Source of the DNA: Meconema thalassinum
Taxonomy: Eukaryota; Arthropoda; Insecta; Orthoptera; Tettigoniidae
Direction: 5' to 3'
Assembly: GCA_946902985.2 (NCBI GenBank)
Contig: OX336388.2
Coordinates: forward strand, 290,634,526 to 290,698,525
Length of the DNA: 64,000 bases
Shown: positions 11,057 to 23,884 of the stretch, one piece after another
How positions within the stretch are numbered: the first letter of the stretch is position 1
Layout: each line of letters opens with the position of its first letter
Translations under genes and position numbers: made by a program
Notes under the pieces: generated by a model
What the model saw: the letters and a program-made list of their open reading frames with translations, nothing else
Told to the model about the DNA's origin: nothing
The model's database searches: none

Positions 11057-14034
11057 TCTTTTATATAAAAACAAGTGTCCTGACTGACTGACTGACTGAC
11101 TGACTCATCATCGCCCAGCCAAAACTATTTAAGTTAGAAACATGAAATTTTGGGAATATGTTCGTTGTAAGTCGAAAACGCCCACTAAGGAAGGGTTTTT
11201 GGATATTCAGTTTCTAAAGGGGTGTTAAGGGGGTACACCTGCATTGCATTGAATAACAATATCTCCGGATTGCTTTCATTGGGGGATTTGATACTCGACA
11301 TATAAACTCATCATTTACAAGATGTTCAGTAAAGAACATATAGCCTACTTTCTCCTTAATGCATGGGTATTGTTATAACTCTTTGTCCTTTTCAAGGAGT
11401 ATAATTGAATGTTGGTTGTAGTAGCTTGTTGAAATACAACGTGCTATAGGGATATTAAACATGAATATGAGGTGCCCTTTGCTAGTGCTAACTCTGTACC
11501 AAATTTCGTTCAATTCGGTTTCACCGTGTTTGAATTGATAGGGGGAATCGATTTGCACACATACTTGGCCACCATCTGCAAACTATTGGGCTGATGTTCT
11601 TGCAGTTTGGTCTGAATATGTTTCCCACATTAAGATATGGTGTTGCAAAATTTGGTAGAGACTAGATTATTAGGTTGGTCGTAATTACATTTTAGCTTTT
11701 AACATTTGGGTGGCCGCGATTACGTTTCCGTCAAGATAGCGGTGATATAAAACATGACACTGAGGTGCCCTTTGCTAGTGCTACCCCTGTACCAAATTTC
11801 GTTCATTCGGTTCCACCGTGTTCGAATTAATAGGGGGAATCAATTTTGACACAAAGATGGCCACCATCCGCAAACAATTAGGCTAATGGCCTATTAGATT
11901 GGTCAAAGGATGCTCCCTCCATAAAGGTATGTTGTTGAAAAGATTGGTAGAGATCGGATGGTTATGTTAGTCGTTATTTGATTTAAGCTTTAAACATTTG
12001 TGTGGCCGCCATTACGTTTCTGTCAACATGGCGGCGATATAAATCATGACCCTGAGATTCCCTTTGCTAGTGCTACCCCTGTACCAAATTTCGTTCCATT
12101 CGGTTCCACCGTGTTCGAATTAATAGGGGGATCAATGTTGACATAAAGATGGCCGCCACCCGCAAACTATTTGGCTAATAACCTATTAGATTGGTCAAAG
12201 GATGCTCCCTTCATAAAGGAATGTTGTTGCAAAGTTTGGTAGAGATCGGATGGTTATGTTGGTCGTAATTTAACTTCAGCTTTGAACATTTGTGTGGCCG
12301 CCATTACGTTTCTGTCAAGATGGCGGCGATATAAAACATGACACTGAGGTACCCTTTGCCAGTGCTACCTCTGTACCAAATTTCGTTCATTTGGTTCCAC
12401 AGTGTTCGAATTAATAGGGGGAATCAATTTTGACATAAATATGGCCGCCATCCGCAAACTATTAGGCTAATAACCTAGTAGATTGGTCAAAGGATGTTCC
12501 CTCCATAAAGGAATGTTGTTGCAAAGTTTGGTAGAGATCGGATGGTTATGTTAGTCGTAATTTAACTTAAGCTTTGAACATTTGTGTGGCCGCCATTACG
12601 TTTGTGTCAATATGGCGGCGATATAAAACATGACACTGAGATGCCCTCTGCTAGTGCTACCTCTGTACCAAATTTCGTTCTATTCGGTTTCACCGTGTTT
12701 GAATTAATAGGGGGAATTGATTTTCACACAAAGATGGCCGCCATCCGCAAACTATTACGCTGATGACCTATTAGTTTGGTCAAAGGATGCTCCCCCCATA
12801 AAGGTATGCTGTTGCAAAATTTGGTAGAGATGGGATGATTAGGTTAGTCGTAATTTGATTTAAGCTTTGAACATTTGTGTGGTAGCCATTACGTTTCCGT
12901 CAAGACGGCGGCGTTATAAAACATGACACTAAGGTGCCTTTTGTTAGTACTACCTCTGTACCAAATTTCGTTCCATTCGGTTGCACCGTGTTCGAATTAA
13001 TAGGGGGAATCGATTTTCACACAAAGATGGCCGCCATCCGCAAACTATTACGCTGCTGGCCTATTGGTTTGGTCAAAGAATGCTCCCCCCATAAAGGTAT
13101 GTTGTTGCAAAATTTGGTAGAGATCGGATGTTTAGGTTAGTCGTAATTTGATTTAAGCTTTGAACATTTGTGTGGCCGCCATTACGTTTCCGTCAAGATG
13201 GCGGCGATATAAAACATGACACTGAGGTGTCCTTTGCTAGTGCTACCTTTGTACCAAATTTCGTTCAATTCGCATTCACCGTGTTCGAATTGATAGGGGG
13301 GGGGGACAGACATTCAGAGTACACACACTCACACACACACACACACACACACACAGACTCACACACACACACATACACACACACAGACAGACACACTTTT
13401 TTCGCCCTGTGTTGATCTCATAAGTCTACTTTCATTTTTTGCAAAAATCGAAAGTAGGCTAAAAATAAGAAGATACGTGTCTGAGGGTTTTTCGATGTGG
13501 AGTATATTATGAGGTGAAAGGGGGTGAAAAGTGGGGGTTGAAGGTTTCCTAACCGAGCGTGTATCTCTTAAACAACATAGGCGAGGAGTTTGGAACTCAG
13601 CGGAAAAAAATCAGCATAAAAAATAACAAAATAGGTGTTTGACCGTTTTTTCATAAATCCAATATAAGGGGCCCATGGGGAGGGGTGAAAATATGGGGGT
13701 GGGAACGTAATATATCTGTGTGTAAAATTATACATGGCCTATGTTGTAGACAATAACACATTACATCTTTTTTGTCTCTTGCTATTTCATCATACGACGA
13801 ATACTTAGGGAGTTATTAATGATTTTGTACTTTTTGGCCGGAATTTTCCAAGTCCCAGGAATGACATAAAAATTGATTCGAATGAAATTTCGAAAAATAG
13901 TTTTTTTTAATACTTTTATTATATTTTTCACGTCTTTTAGGGTCCGAAACCAACATGATATTTTGATGTTTTTTTCGTCCCATGCATTTTTGGTTTCAGG
14001 TGATAGAATTATTTTCCACTAGGACAGATGCTTA
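11057..14034 (+). mobile_element. Helitron-like unit, family A, split by a HINE
   Basis: It begins TCTTTTATATAAAAAC right after CTAG at 11056. The unit runs to 11315, is interrupted by a 2.1-kb HINE-type element (11316-13460), and resumes at AAAAATAAGAAG (13461), continuing with the same tail block as other family A copies. The join matches uninterrupted copies, which defines the insertion precisely. Confidence 0.58.
11316..13460 (+). mobile_element. HINE/Helentron-like element, family 1, seven ~292-bp repeats
   Basis: The 5' end has a hairpin (TGTTC-AGTAAA-GAACA), followed by an internal copy of AGCCTACTTTC whose inverse, GAAAGTAGGCT, is the 3' terminus. A 3' subterminal hairpin (GTCTACTTTCA ... 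TGAAAGTAGGC) follows a (CA)n microsatellite. These asymmetric terminal inverted repeats, central tandem repeats, microsatellite and 3' hairpin match the HINE/DINE-1 plan of non-autonomous Helentrons. The core block CCTTTGCTAGTGCTAC recurs at about 11475, 11767, 12061, 12352, 12643, 12935 and 13228. A three-repeat relative lies at 34,782-35,718. No ORF is expected; frames over the CA tract are spurious. Confidence 0.65.
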
Positions 14035-14877
14035 TCTATTATATAAAAGAAAGTGTCCTGACTGACTGACTGACTGACTGACTGACTGACTCATCATCGC
14101 CCAGCCAAAACTACTAAAGTTAGAAACATGAAATTTTGGGGATATGTTCGTTGTATGACGAAAGCGTCCACTAAGGAAGGATTCTTGGATATTCAGGTTC
14201 TAAAGGGGTGTTAAGGGGGTAGACCTGCATTTCATTGAATAACAATATCTCCCGATTGGTTTAATTGGGGAATGTGACACTCGGCATATAAACTCATCAT
14301 TAAAAATAAGAAGGCATGTGTCTGAGGGTTTTTCGATGTGGTGTATATTATGAGGTGAAAGGGGTGAAAAGTGGGGGTTGAAGGATTCTTAACGGAGCGT
14401 GTATCCCTTTAACGACATAGGCCAGGAGTTTGTCACTCAGCGGGAAAAAATCAGCATAAAAAATAAGTAAATAGGTGTTTGACCGTTTTTTCATAAATCC
14501 AATTTAAGGGGCCCAAGGGGAGGGGTGAAATTATGGGTGAGGGGGGAAACGTAATATGTCTGAGTGTAATATTATACATGGCCTATGTTTTAGACAATAA
14601 CACATTCCATCTTTTTTGTCTCTTGCTATTTCGTCATACGACGAATACTTAGGGAGTTATTAATGATTTTGTACTTTTTGGCCGGATTTTTCTAAGTCCC
14701 AGGAATGACATAAAAATTGATTCGAATGAAATTTCAAAAAATAGGTTTTTTAATACTTTTATTATATTTTTCACGTCTTTTAGAGTCCGAAACGAAAATG
14801 ATATGTTGATGTCTTCTTTCGTCAATGCATTTTTGGTTTCAGGTGATAGAATTATTTTCCACTTGGACCCATGCTTA
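14035..14877 (+). mobile_element. Helitron-like unit, family A
   Basis: It starts TCTATTATATAAAAGAAAG, has (GACT)n and ATCATCGCCCAGCC, and carries the full family A tail. It is followed immediately by a very short element start. There is no coding content. Confidence 0.5.
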
Positions 14878-14948
14878 TCTATCTATATAACTAATGTTAT
14901 AACGGGATTCCAAATGATATTGCGGGCGAAGCCGCGGGTAACAGCTCG
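14878..14948 (+). mobile_element. Minimal Helitron terminus remnant
   Basis: About 70 bp run from TCTATCTATATAACTAATG to a GC-rich hairpin (GCGGGCGAAGCCGC) and CAGCTCG, a diverged CTAG-type end. It looks like 5' and 3' Helitron ends with the middle lost. The 3' hairpin resembles those at 6,830 and 25,330. Confidence 0.4.
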
Positions 14949-15785
14949 TATAATTATAAAGCTCAAATACCACTCACTCACTCACTCACTCACTGACAGA
15001 TACATTCATCACGAAATCTCAGAAACCACCGAACGGATTGGAATGAAATTTGGTATGCAGCTTCCTCAAGGGCCGCAAACGGCCACTAAGAAAGGATTTT
15101 TGGTTATTCAGGTTCTAAAGGGGTGTTAAGGGGATAGACCTGCATTTCATTGAATAGCAATATCTCCCGATTGGTTTCATTGGGGGATGTGAAACTCGGC
15201 ATATAAACTCATCATTAAAAATAATAAGACATGTGTCTGAGGGTTTTTCGATGTGGTGTATATTGTGAGGTGAAAGGGGTGAAAAGTGGGGGTTGAAGGA
15301 TTTCTAACGGAGCGTGTATCTCTTAAACGACATAGGCGAGGAGTTTGGAACTCGGCCGAAAAAAATCAGCATTAAAAATAACTAAACAGGTGTTTGACCG
15401 TTTTTTTCATAAATCAAATTTAAGGGGCCCATGGGGAGGGGTGAAATTATGGGGGGGACGTAATATGTCTGAGTGTGAAATTATACATGGCCTATATTGT
15501 AGACAATAACACATTTCATCTTTTTTGTCTCTTGCTATTTCATCATACGACGAATACTTAGGGAGTTATTAATGAATTTGTATTTTTTGGCCGGAATTTT
15601 CTGTCCCAGGAATGACATAAAATTTATTCGAATTAAAATTCAAAAAATAGCTGTTTTTAATACTTTTATTATATTTTTCACGTCTTTTAGGGTCCGAAAC
15701 CAACATGATATTTTGATGTTTTTTTTCGTCCCATGCATTTTTGGTTTCAGGTGATTGAATTATTTTCCACTAGGACCGTTGTCTA
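14949..15785 (+). mobile_element. Helitron-like unit with alternative 5' end
   Basis: It starts TATAATTATAAAGCTC and a (CACT)n tract in place of the family A start, then joins the family A body and tail. This suggests recombination or end-swapping between related families. Apparent open frames here are shared repeat sequence. Confidence 0.42.
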
Positions 15786-16389
15786 TCTATTATATAAAAC
15801 AAAGTGTCCTGACTGACTGACTGACTGACTGACTGACTCATCATCGCCCAGCCAAAACTACTAAAGTTAGAAACATGAAATTTTGGGGATATGTTCGTTG
15901 TATGACGAAAGCGTCCACTAAGGAAGGATTCTTGGATATCCAGGTTCTAAAGGGGTGTTAAGGGGGTAGACCTGCATTTCATTGAATAACAATATCTCCC
16001 GATTGGTTTCATTGGGGAATGTGATACTCGGCATATAAACTCTTCATTAAAAATAAGAAGACACGTGTCTGAGAGTTTATCGATGTGGTGTATATTATGA
16101 GGTGAAAAGGGTGAAAAGTGGGGGTTGAAGGATTCCTAACGGAGCGTGCATCTCTTAAACGACATAAGCGAGGAGTTTGAAACTCAGCGGAAAAAATCAT
16201 CTTAAAAAGTACGTAAACAGGTGTTTGACCGTTTTTTCATAAATCCAATTTAAGGGGCCCATGAGGAGGGGTGAAATTCTGGGGGGGGGGGGAAACAGGA
16301 AAGAAAGTGTCCTAACTGATTGACTGACGGACTCACTCATCAAACTCAGGGGGGGAACTTTAAAAATAATTAAATAGGAGTTCGACATT

Positions 16390-17100
16390 AAGTACCTGTC
16401 AAAATTTCATGGTTATACATTGTATAGTTTTGAAGAAAATGAAACATTTATTGAGATTTTTTAAGTTTCACGAAAATCAGCACCAATTAGAAGCATCCAG
16501 CACCATAATCTGACTCCTCACTGGCTAATCTGTTCCTTTTTTTCTTCTTTCTTGCTTCTTTTGTTGCCAGATTTGCCATACATTCTACTTTTTGCACCCT
16601 TAACCTGTCGAGCACTTTCAATCCAGATGCTGTATGCTTTCCTATTTCTACCCCCAGTTCTTAAAGAACATAAGTCTGCCTGAATTCCCATGATTGAAGA
16701 TTATTAGAGCATTGAGTGCTTTTACGTTTTCATTTCTTCCAACAATCTCCAATCATTGGAAATTTAAATACTAGCTTCGGAGCGAGCCTATCACCCCAGT
16801 TTCAGTCAGCATCAAACTGTCAAGTCATGTCACGCAACAGTAAAGCCCACTTCCGGAACTTTAAAATGAGCCAAACCACAGCCTTCTAGGTCAAGAAGTT
16901 CCTGATATATCAGTGACTATACCAATCGGTGCAACATGAAACAAAAATCCATGCAGTGTAGATGTAAATTTAAAAAAGAATTAAAAATACTTCTAGGACG
17001 AATTTCTATATAAATGATACACCAAAATGTTCGTTCAAGTCCAAATTGTAACATAAGTCAATAAACGAAAAACGCCATTTTTTTTTCAGATTTTGGCGTT
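16390..17100. other. Unassigned insertion within the Helitron array
   Basis: The repeat unit stops after GGAGTTCGACA and resumes at AAGCGACATAGGCGAG near 17,113. The intervening ~700 bp is AT-rich and has no recognisable ORF, TIR or tRNA-like head. It may be host sequence or a decayed element. Confidence 0.4.
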
Positions 17101-17303
17101 CGGTCTTACTTTAAGCGACATAGGCGAGAAGTTTGAAACTCAGCGGAAAATAACCAGCTTAAAAAATAAGTAAATCGCTGTTCGACATTTTTTTTTTCAT
17201 AAATTCAATTTAAGGGGCCAATGGGGTGGGGTGAAATTCTGGAAAAATAGGAGAGAAAGTGTCCTAACTGGTGAATAACTAACTCACTCATCAAACTCAG
17301 GGA

Positions 17304-17352
17304 ACGGGGCTACATGACCGTACTGTCGCAGCCCCTAAACGTAAGAACCAAC
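17304..17352 (+). mobile_element. 49-bp hairpin insertion with 12-bp duplication
   Basis: A 49-bp segment (ACGGGGCTACATGACC ... AGCCCCTAAACG) is bracketed by identical CAAACTCAGGGA at 17292-17303 and 17353-17364. It holds a hairpin GGGGCT/AGCCCC. A second 49-bp copy with several substitutions lies at about 43,872-43,920. The duplication points to a real insertion, perhaps a 5'-truncated SINE tail. Confidence 0.5.
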
Positions 17353-17727
17353 CAAACTCAGGGAAAAAAGAGAGCTTAAAAAAATAATTTAATAGGTGTT
17401 AGAGCGTTTCTTCAAAAATCCAATTTAAGGGGCCCATGGGGAGGGGGTAAAATTATGGTAAAAATAATTGAAAGAAAATGACCTGACTGACTCACTCACT
17501 CATCATCGCCCAGCAAAAACTATTGAAGTTGGAAAAATTAAATTTTGGGAATATGTTCGCTGTATGTCGAAAACGTCAACTAAGGAAGGATTTTTGTTCA
17601 CTCGGGTTCTGAAGAGGTGTTAAGGGGGTAAAAGTGCATTTCATTGAATAACGATATCTCATGAGTTGTTTCTTTGGGGATGTGATATTCGGCATATAAA
17701 CTAATCATTAAAAATAAGCAGACATAT

Positions 17728-20700
17728 TGAACCCATGGGCCATAGGGTCCATGACGGTCGAATCCATGTCCTTAAGGAAGAAATGAAAGAAAAGTATAGT
17801 TTCTTAAAGGAACGGAGAGAGATTTTAAGCCAGGAATATAGCTTAACATTGTGCAAGCGACTAGGGACAGATGCTCCTTAGATGAGATCACCCCACTCGA
17901 CATTTCAGAGAGGGCTGGTCACGAGTATTAATAACTGAGTGGAATTTTCCACCGTGATAGAAAGAGAAGCCTGAATCGGAATTCGAGCTGACGTTGCTGG
18001 AATTTGACAACGCCGCATATGCACCAGAAGAGGAATAATTAAAATTAACACGTTTACGAGCATAAAAATGAGTAAACAAGCACAGCACAGTGAATCATTT
18101 TGAATGAGAGATTTTTCAGTATAGAGAAACCATGTAATAATTGTGCAGAAAAAAACTGCCGACGTAAGACGACGTCATTGGGGAATTACCTAAGCCTCTG
18201 TGGAGGGGAGAGAGCAAAAAGAATGCAACACCCACACAATTGAGGACGAGAAATTAATTAATATCTCCGAATTGCACGATCGATTCTTAGGTGCAATAAG
18301 ATCATTTGACATTGAGAAGACGAGCTTTCGGAAGGTATAATTTTTATATTTGTGGCACCATTATTTTAGAAGTTGATCACAGAAAAGGCTTGAGTCTTAT
18401 TTTTCAGTAGTAAAACAGTATAAAGCTTCGGGCGTTTCCAAGCCAATCATGCAGTATTCAGACAGCCAGAGGGCACGTCACTGTATCACATCGCATGCAG
18501 TCCTACGAGCATTCCGTGAGGGGAAGTGCTGCTCCACGACGTAGAAGTAATCATTCCAACAGTCCGTGAGGGACGTAACTCTGCGTTACATCGAAAAACA
18601 GCTACCAGTACCCCTTAAGGGGAGAAGCGCTGTGTTAAACCGCAGAAATAAGATCCGATAGCCACAGGCGTCACAGTAGTAACGACTTGCTTGCCTCCAT
18701 AAGGAGCATTCAAGACGAAATTTTAAAGTATCGCCGTAGTGAAATATTAGGAAAATCCTAATTATAGGATTTAGGCCCGACTGTATACAAGTTAAAGTGA
18801 AAATTCGCAAGATATAGTCAGAGCAGGCTGCGAACGTCGGACTTAAAGGCGATAGGTCGTTAAATGTACGAACGAACAGATCATAACGTACGGAAGTATC
18901 GTACCAGACAGATAAACTGTTATTTAAATTGAAGAAATCTAAAAGGGAAGAACAGAATAAGGTTCGAACGTAGGAGTGTTAAAACAGTTCAAACAAAGAG
19001 GATAGGAGACTATAAACATTAGCTCCAGAAAGCAGGCGAACAATTCTAATAGTACTAGAATCAAGAAGTGCTAGCTGCTATAAATTAAATTTATAGGTCT
19101 TAGAGGAGACCTCGATCCATATAGACTTTCGTTAGGATCGATAGACAGATCTACAGAGAAGCCGTTCAAGCTAGATAAATAGCCGGTTATCCAGGATAGG
19201 AATAGCAGAATTGAACTCCAGGGAACAGTAGATGTTTCGGGACTTTCGCATTCTACAGAATAGGAAGCCGACATCGGATAAATGTCACCCTTGGAAACGG
19301 GAATTTAAGAAGATCACGTGTGATAGGCTCAGAAACACGGCCTAGTGATCGAGTAATTGTGAAGTGTAAAATAATCAAGATTGTGTGTTAAATAATATTT
19401 TAGTGTTTATTATGTGTTCAAAAGGGACACAGCAGTATATAAAAATGTTGTCAATATTAAGTGTTTTAGATATAGGTCAGAAAGTGTTTTTACGTAAGAT
19501 GAATACCTTCAATATGGTGTAAAAAGTTCAAAGTGGGCCCAAAAATGAAACACCACACCAGATTTAAGATCATGGGATGATCTGGAAATATGTGAGTACA
19601 AAATTCATTTTTATTTTGGTGTCAGAAATTGATTGTGTACAAAACCCACCGGAGTTTGGAGTGAAAGGGATGTGTTTTAATAAATAAATGCTGAATAATC
19701 AAGAATACGGTCTGAACAATAATAAAATAAATAGAGAAATTATGAATAATTATGTAAAGAATAAGTCCCGTAGAGGAAATAGGTGAATAAAGGGTTAAAG
19801 TATTTAACAAATGTCATAAGAGCAAGCGAAATATCATTTAATTATCATGAAAGACATTGAAATAAAGTAAAGTTGAGATATGAAAGAGATAGCTTTTGAG
19901 CTTGTATAAAGAATAAAGATAATAATAATAATAATTAAATATGGAAATGTTAAATAAAAAATCAAATAAATTGATATGAACATAAGAACGTTAAGCCTTA
20001 ACGTATGTGTAAGAAATGAGGTTCAATGGAATATTTTAAAACCGGGAGCGATTTATCGACCATGGAAAGATTAATATGGGAATGAAAATAAGCTAAATTG
20101 TTACTAAAGAGATTTTATCAGTTCTTGGGAAGACATTTTCGGCTTAAAATAATGCATAGTGCATAATGAGCGCAAATATAATATTAAAGTGTCACGCTAG
20201 GAAAGCGTAGTGGTGAAATACTTGGTACATTACTTATGGAGGGTAGTTGATTGCAGTGAATTGATAATTGTGTAAGTCCTCTATTAGTGACATTAGTATC
20301 ACGAGGCATTGTGTGTGTATTTAAAAAGGGAGCTAATATATGTTATTATTGAGCGTATGTCATATGGGCCACGGCCGACTCTAAATCGCATTTTGTATAA
20401 GCCCTCTGTACGGGATTAGTTCCCGAGGCACCTGAAGAGATTCGAATGCAGGATCTTCTTATGATAAAAGCCCCTGAAATTCTCCATCGTCGTATGTGTA
20501 TTTAATCTTCCCAATCAATGAGGACCCTCTCATAATTAATAGATGCCAAGGATACGGAAATGGTCTTTGAACCAAAGAATAGTTGTTTGAATGTTACTGT
20601 ATAATAAAGCCCGGTCTCCCCAGAACTGGATAGAATGGGAAGGTTTGTTTTGAAAGCCTTGAGAAGAAGCTACTAATGTTGGGTCAGACAGGATGTCGCC

Positions 20701-21644
20701 ACCACCCTAACGTGTCATAAATCGCACCCCATGTAGTAGAGACTAGCTCTTTTAAAGCGAGGGGGAACAGAGACCGTCTCGTAAGCTGTTGTAAAGAGAA
20801 ATAAATACACCAGGAGTGTTTAAAGTTGTAAACGACCCGGGCGTTGAACCGAGGTCCTTAAAGATGGATATTTCGTTTGCCGGTTCAGATCGTAGTTTCT
20901 TATATGATAATGGTCTATTAAGACATAAGAGATAAATAACAATCCCTATTGTAATAATGTAAGGACGTGGGATTCCACGAGTTGATTGAAGGCAACTGAG
21001 TTCGGGAGTAACTATAGTTTTTTGACTGTGTCAAGTACCTTCACGCTCTGGAGTACACAATTGATTTTCTGATTACCTTAATATGTTTGTGAAATAAAGA
21101 GAGATGAGAACAACTGAATGTGTGGACATGCCCAAAAACATTGAATTAGATAATTAACCTAGATTTTTAAATATAATTATATATTTGTTTTTGAGAAATA
21201 AGAAATATAAAGCTAATGTTTGAGGTGTACAAGAATGACACCTTAATAATGTAAATGCATGGAGCCAAAGAGCTCGGAGTTATGTAAACTTAATGTTAGT
21301 GCTTTATGGAAGTGAGACTAAGTAAGAATTGATGGTTTATGTGGAAACCACAGGTTTTGAATACAATATTTGTTTATTTTATTTTGTGATCCCTTGTTCA
21401 TTTGGAACAAGCAGTTGATATTTGGGTCAGTAATTAATTTGTTAAAATGTTTGTAGCGCCATTAATGTTATTAATTAAATGTGTTTAAATAGGAGTTGAT
21501 TTTGTTGTTATTTTTGCAAGTGTATCCTCTAATTAATCCAAAATATGTGAGTCACAGAGTGGGGGAACTTACCGCTGCCCCGAAATTCCGAATTGAGCTA
21601 CGCTGGTATACTGTGATTGGCATATTTCTTGCTAAATGGGCACA
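17728..21644. mobile_element. 3.9-kb TG...CA insertion, candidate solo LTR
   Basis: Uninterrupted repeat copies read GACATATGTCTAAGG. Here GACATAT is followed by TGAACCCATGGG ... AATGGGCACA and then ATATGTCTAAGG. The inserted 3,917 bp therefore starts TG, ends CA, has short inverted ends (TGAACCCAT/ATGGGCACA) and is flanked by ATAT at 17724-17727 and 21645-21648. TG...CA with a 4-bp duplication is the LTR-retroelement signature. No gag-pol reading frame is seen inside, only short frames, so a solo LTR of unusual length or an eroded element fits best. Confidence 0.5.
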
Positions 21645-22359
21645 ATATGTCTAAGGGGTTATCGATGTGGTATATATTATGATGTGAAAGGGGTGAAAAT
21701 CGGGGGTTAAAGGATTCTTAACGGAGCGTGTATCTCTTAAACGACATAGGCGAGAAGTTTGAAATTCAGCGGGGAAAAAACAGCTTAAAAATAAGTAAAT
21801 AGGTATTCGACCAGCTTTTTTCATAAATCCAATTTAAGGGGTTCATGAGAGGGGTGAAATTCTGAAAAATAAGTGAAATAAAATGTCCTGACTTACTCAC
21901 TCATCATCGCCCAGCCAAAATTATTGAAGTTAGAAACATGAAATGTTGGGGTTATGTTCGTTGTATGTCGAAAACGTCCACTAAGGAAGGATTTTTGGAT
22001 ATTCAGGTTCTAAAGGGATGTTAAGGGGGTGGACCTGCATTTAATTGAATAACAATATCTCCCGATTGGTTTCCTTGGGGTATGCGATACTCGGCATATA
22101 AACTCATCATTAAGAATAAGAAGACACATGTCTGAGGGTTTTTCGATGTGGTGTATGTGTGAAAAGTGGGGGTTAAAGGATTCCTAACGGAGCAAGTATC
22201 TCTTAAAAGACAGAGGCATAAAGTATGAAACTCAGGGGGGAAAATCAGCTTGAAAAATAAGTAAATAGGTGGTCGGCTGTTTTTTCATAAATCCAATTTA
22301 AGGGGCCCATGGGGAGGGGTGAATATCTGGGGAAAGAAGTCCACTAAGGAAGGATTTTT

Positions 22360-23884
22360 AGCCTATTTTCAATTTTGAAAAAATAGGCTTATGAGATCAC
22401 CTTTTGTCCGTGTGTGTGTGTGCGTGTGTGTGTGTGTGTGATTCGTGTGTGTGTGTCCCCTAATAAAATCTAAACGGCAGGAGCGATTTCAATGAAACTC
22501 GGAAAGTTCATAGCACTATTCCCGGCGACCTCGACCGTGCCCTTCAAATTTTGTTACGACTCACCAATCCAACATGGCGGCTGTGCGAAATATTTCACCA
22601 GCATTCAATATCTCCGAAACTATTACCGATATTACCCTGACATTTTCTATGGTGATAGAGGGAACTACTATAAGTTCACTTATCTGACTTTTGAAAACCT
22701 GGTAACTACAAAACGAACATGGCGGCCAAGCGAATTTGCGACTTTTAAATAGACGTTTCTCGCGATTTGACCAACCAAACGCAATGAAACTTGGTACAGT
22801 ATATGTTTATATACATTGTAATGCACCGACATCTAACTTCGTTCAATTGTTTACATAATCACAAGATGGCGGATGTGCGAAATATTTCACCGGCATTCTA
22901 TATCTCTGAAACTATTAGCGGTATCTCCCTAAAATTTTGTACTGAGATAAAGGGCACTACTGGAAGTCCATCTATAAGATTTTCAAAAACCGGTTAACTA
23001 AAAAACGATCATGGCGGCCAAGCGAATTTGAACTTTTTAAATAGACCTTTCTCGCGATTTAATGTTCCAAGCGCACTGAAACCTGATACAGGAAATATTT
23101 ATACACATTGTAATCCACTGGTATCTAATTTAGTTCAATTGTTTACATAACCTCAAGATGGCGGCAGTGCGAATTTTAAAATTAAGTTTTTATTTCTTGT
23201 GATGTAGTCATGCGATCGAAGTGAAAGTTTGAATAATGAACCTACGCAATAATTTTCCTATAATGGTACATGACTCTATGGCCTATACATTTAATAATCC
23301 AACATGGCGACCATCCGAAATATTTAGACGATACTGAATATCTACCAATCTATTTTAGCAATCAAACTGCATTTTTTAATGTTCATAGGGGCTATGAACT
23401 TAAGTTCACCTATAGGACTTTAAATAACCTGGTGATCACAAATCCAACATGGCGGTGACGCGAATTATGAATATTCACATGGACGTTTCTCGCAATTTAA
23501 CCATCCGCGTGCAGTGAAACTTGGTACAGTAAATCTTTATCCGAATGATAATCCACTGGCATCTAATTTATTTCAATTGTTTCCATAACCTCAAGATGGC
23601 AGCTGTGCAAAATTTTAAAATCTCCTTGTTTTTTCTTGTGTCCTAATTATGCGATTGAAGTTTGAATACTACACGTTCACAATAATCTGCATGTAACAGT
23701 ACATAACTCTAGGACCTACATATATAAAATCCAACATGGCGACCATCCGAAATATTTAGTCGGTTCTCAATATCTACGAATCTATTACAGCAATCAAACT
23801 GAAATTGTGTATGTTAAATAGTGGCAATTAACATAAGTAGGATATATGAAAATAGGCTGTATAGTTCTTCACGGAACTACTTGT
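22360..23884 (-). mobile_element. HINE/Helentron-like element, family 2
   Basis: On the minus strand it starts ACAAGTAGTTCC with the hairpin TAGTTC-CGTGAA-GAACTA, then internal AGCCTATTTTC. It ends with the inverse GAAAATAGGCT and a 3' hairpin at 22360-22396, next to a (TG)n tract at 22411-22440. The body is tandem repeats of about 292 bp, each with two ATGGCG-type motifs about 146 bp apart. The plus-oriented relative is at 31,284-32,759. It sits between T residues inside a Helitron-like unit, as Helentrons do. Confidence 0.62.

Noticed and set aside
13170..13415. Coding frame over a (CA)n tract
   Set aside because: The frame is made of Thr-His repeats from the microsatellite inside a HINE element.
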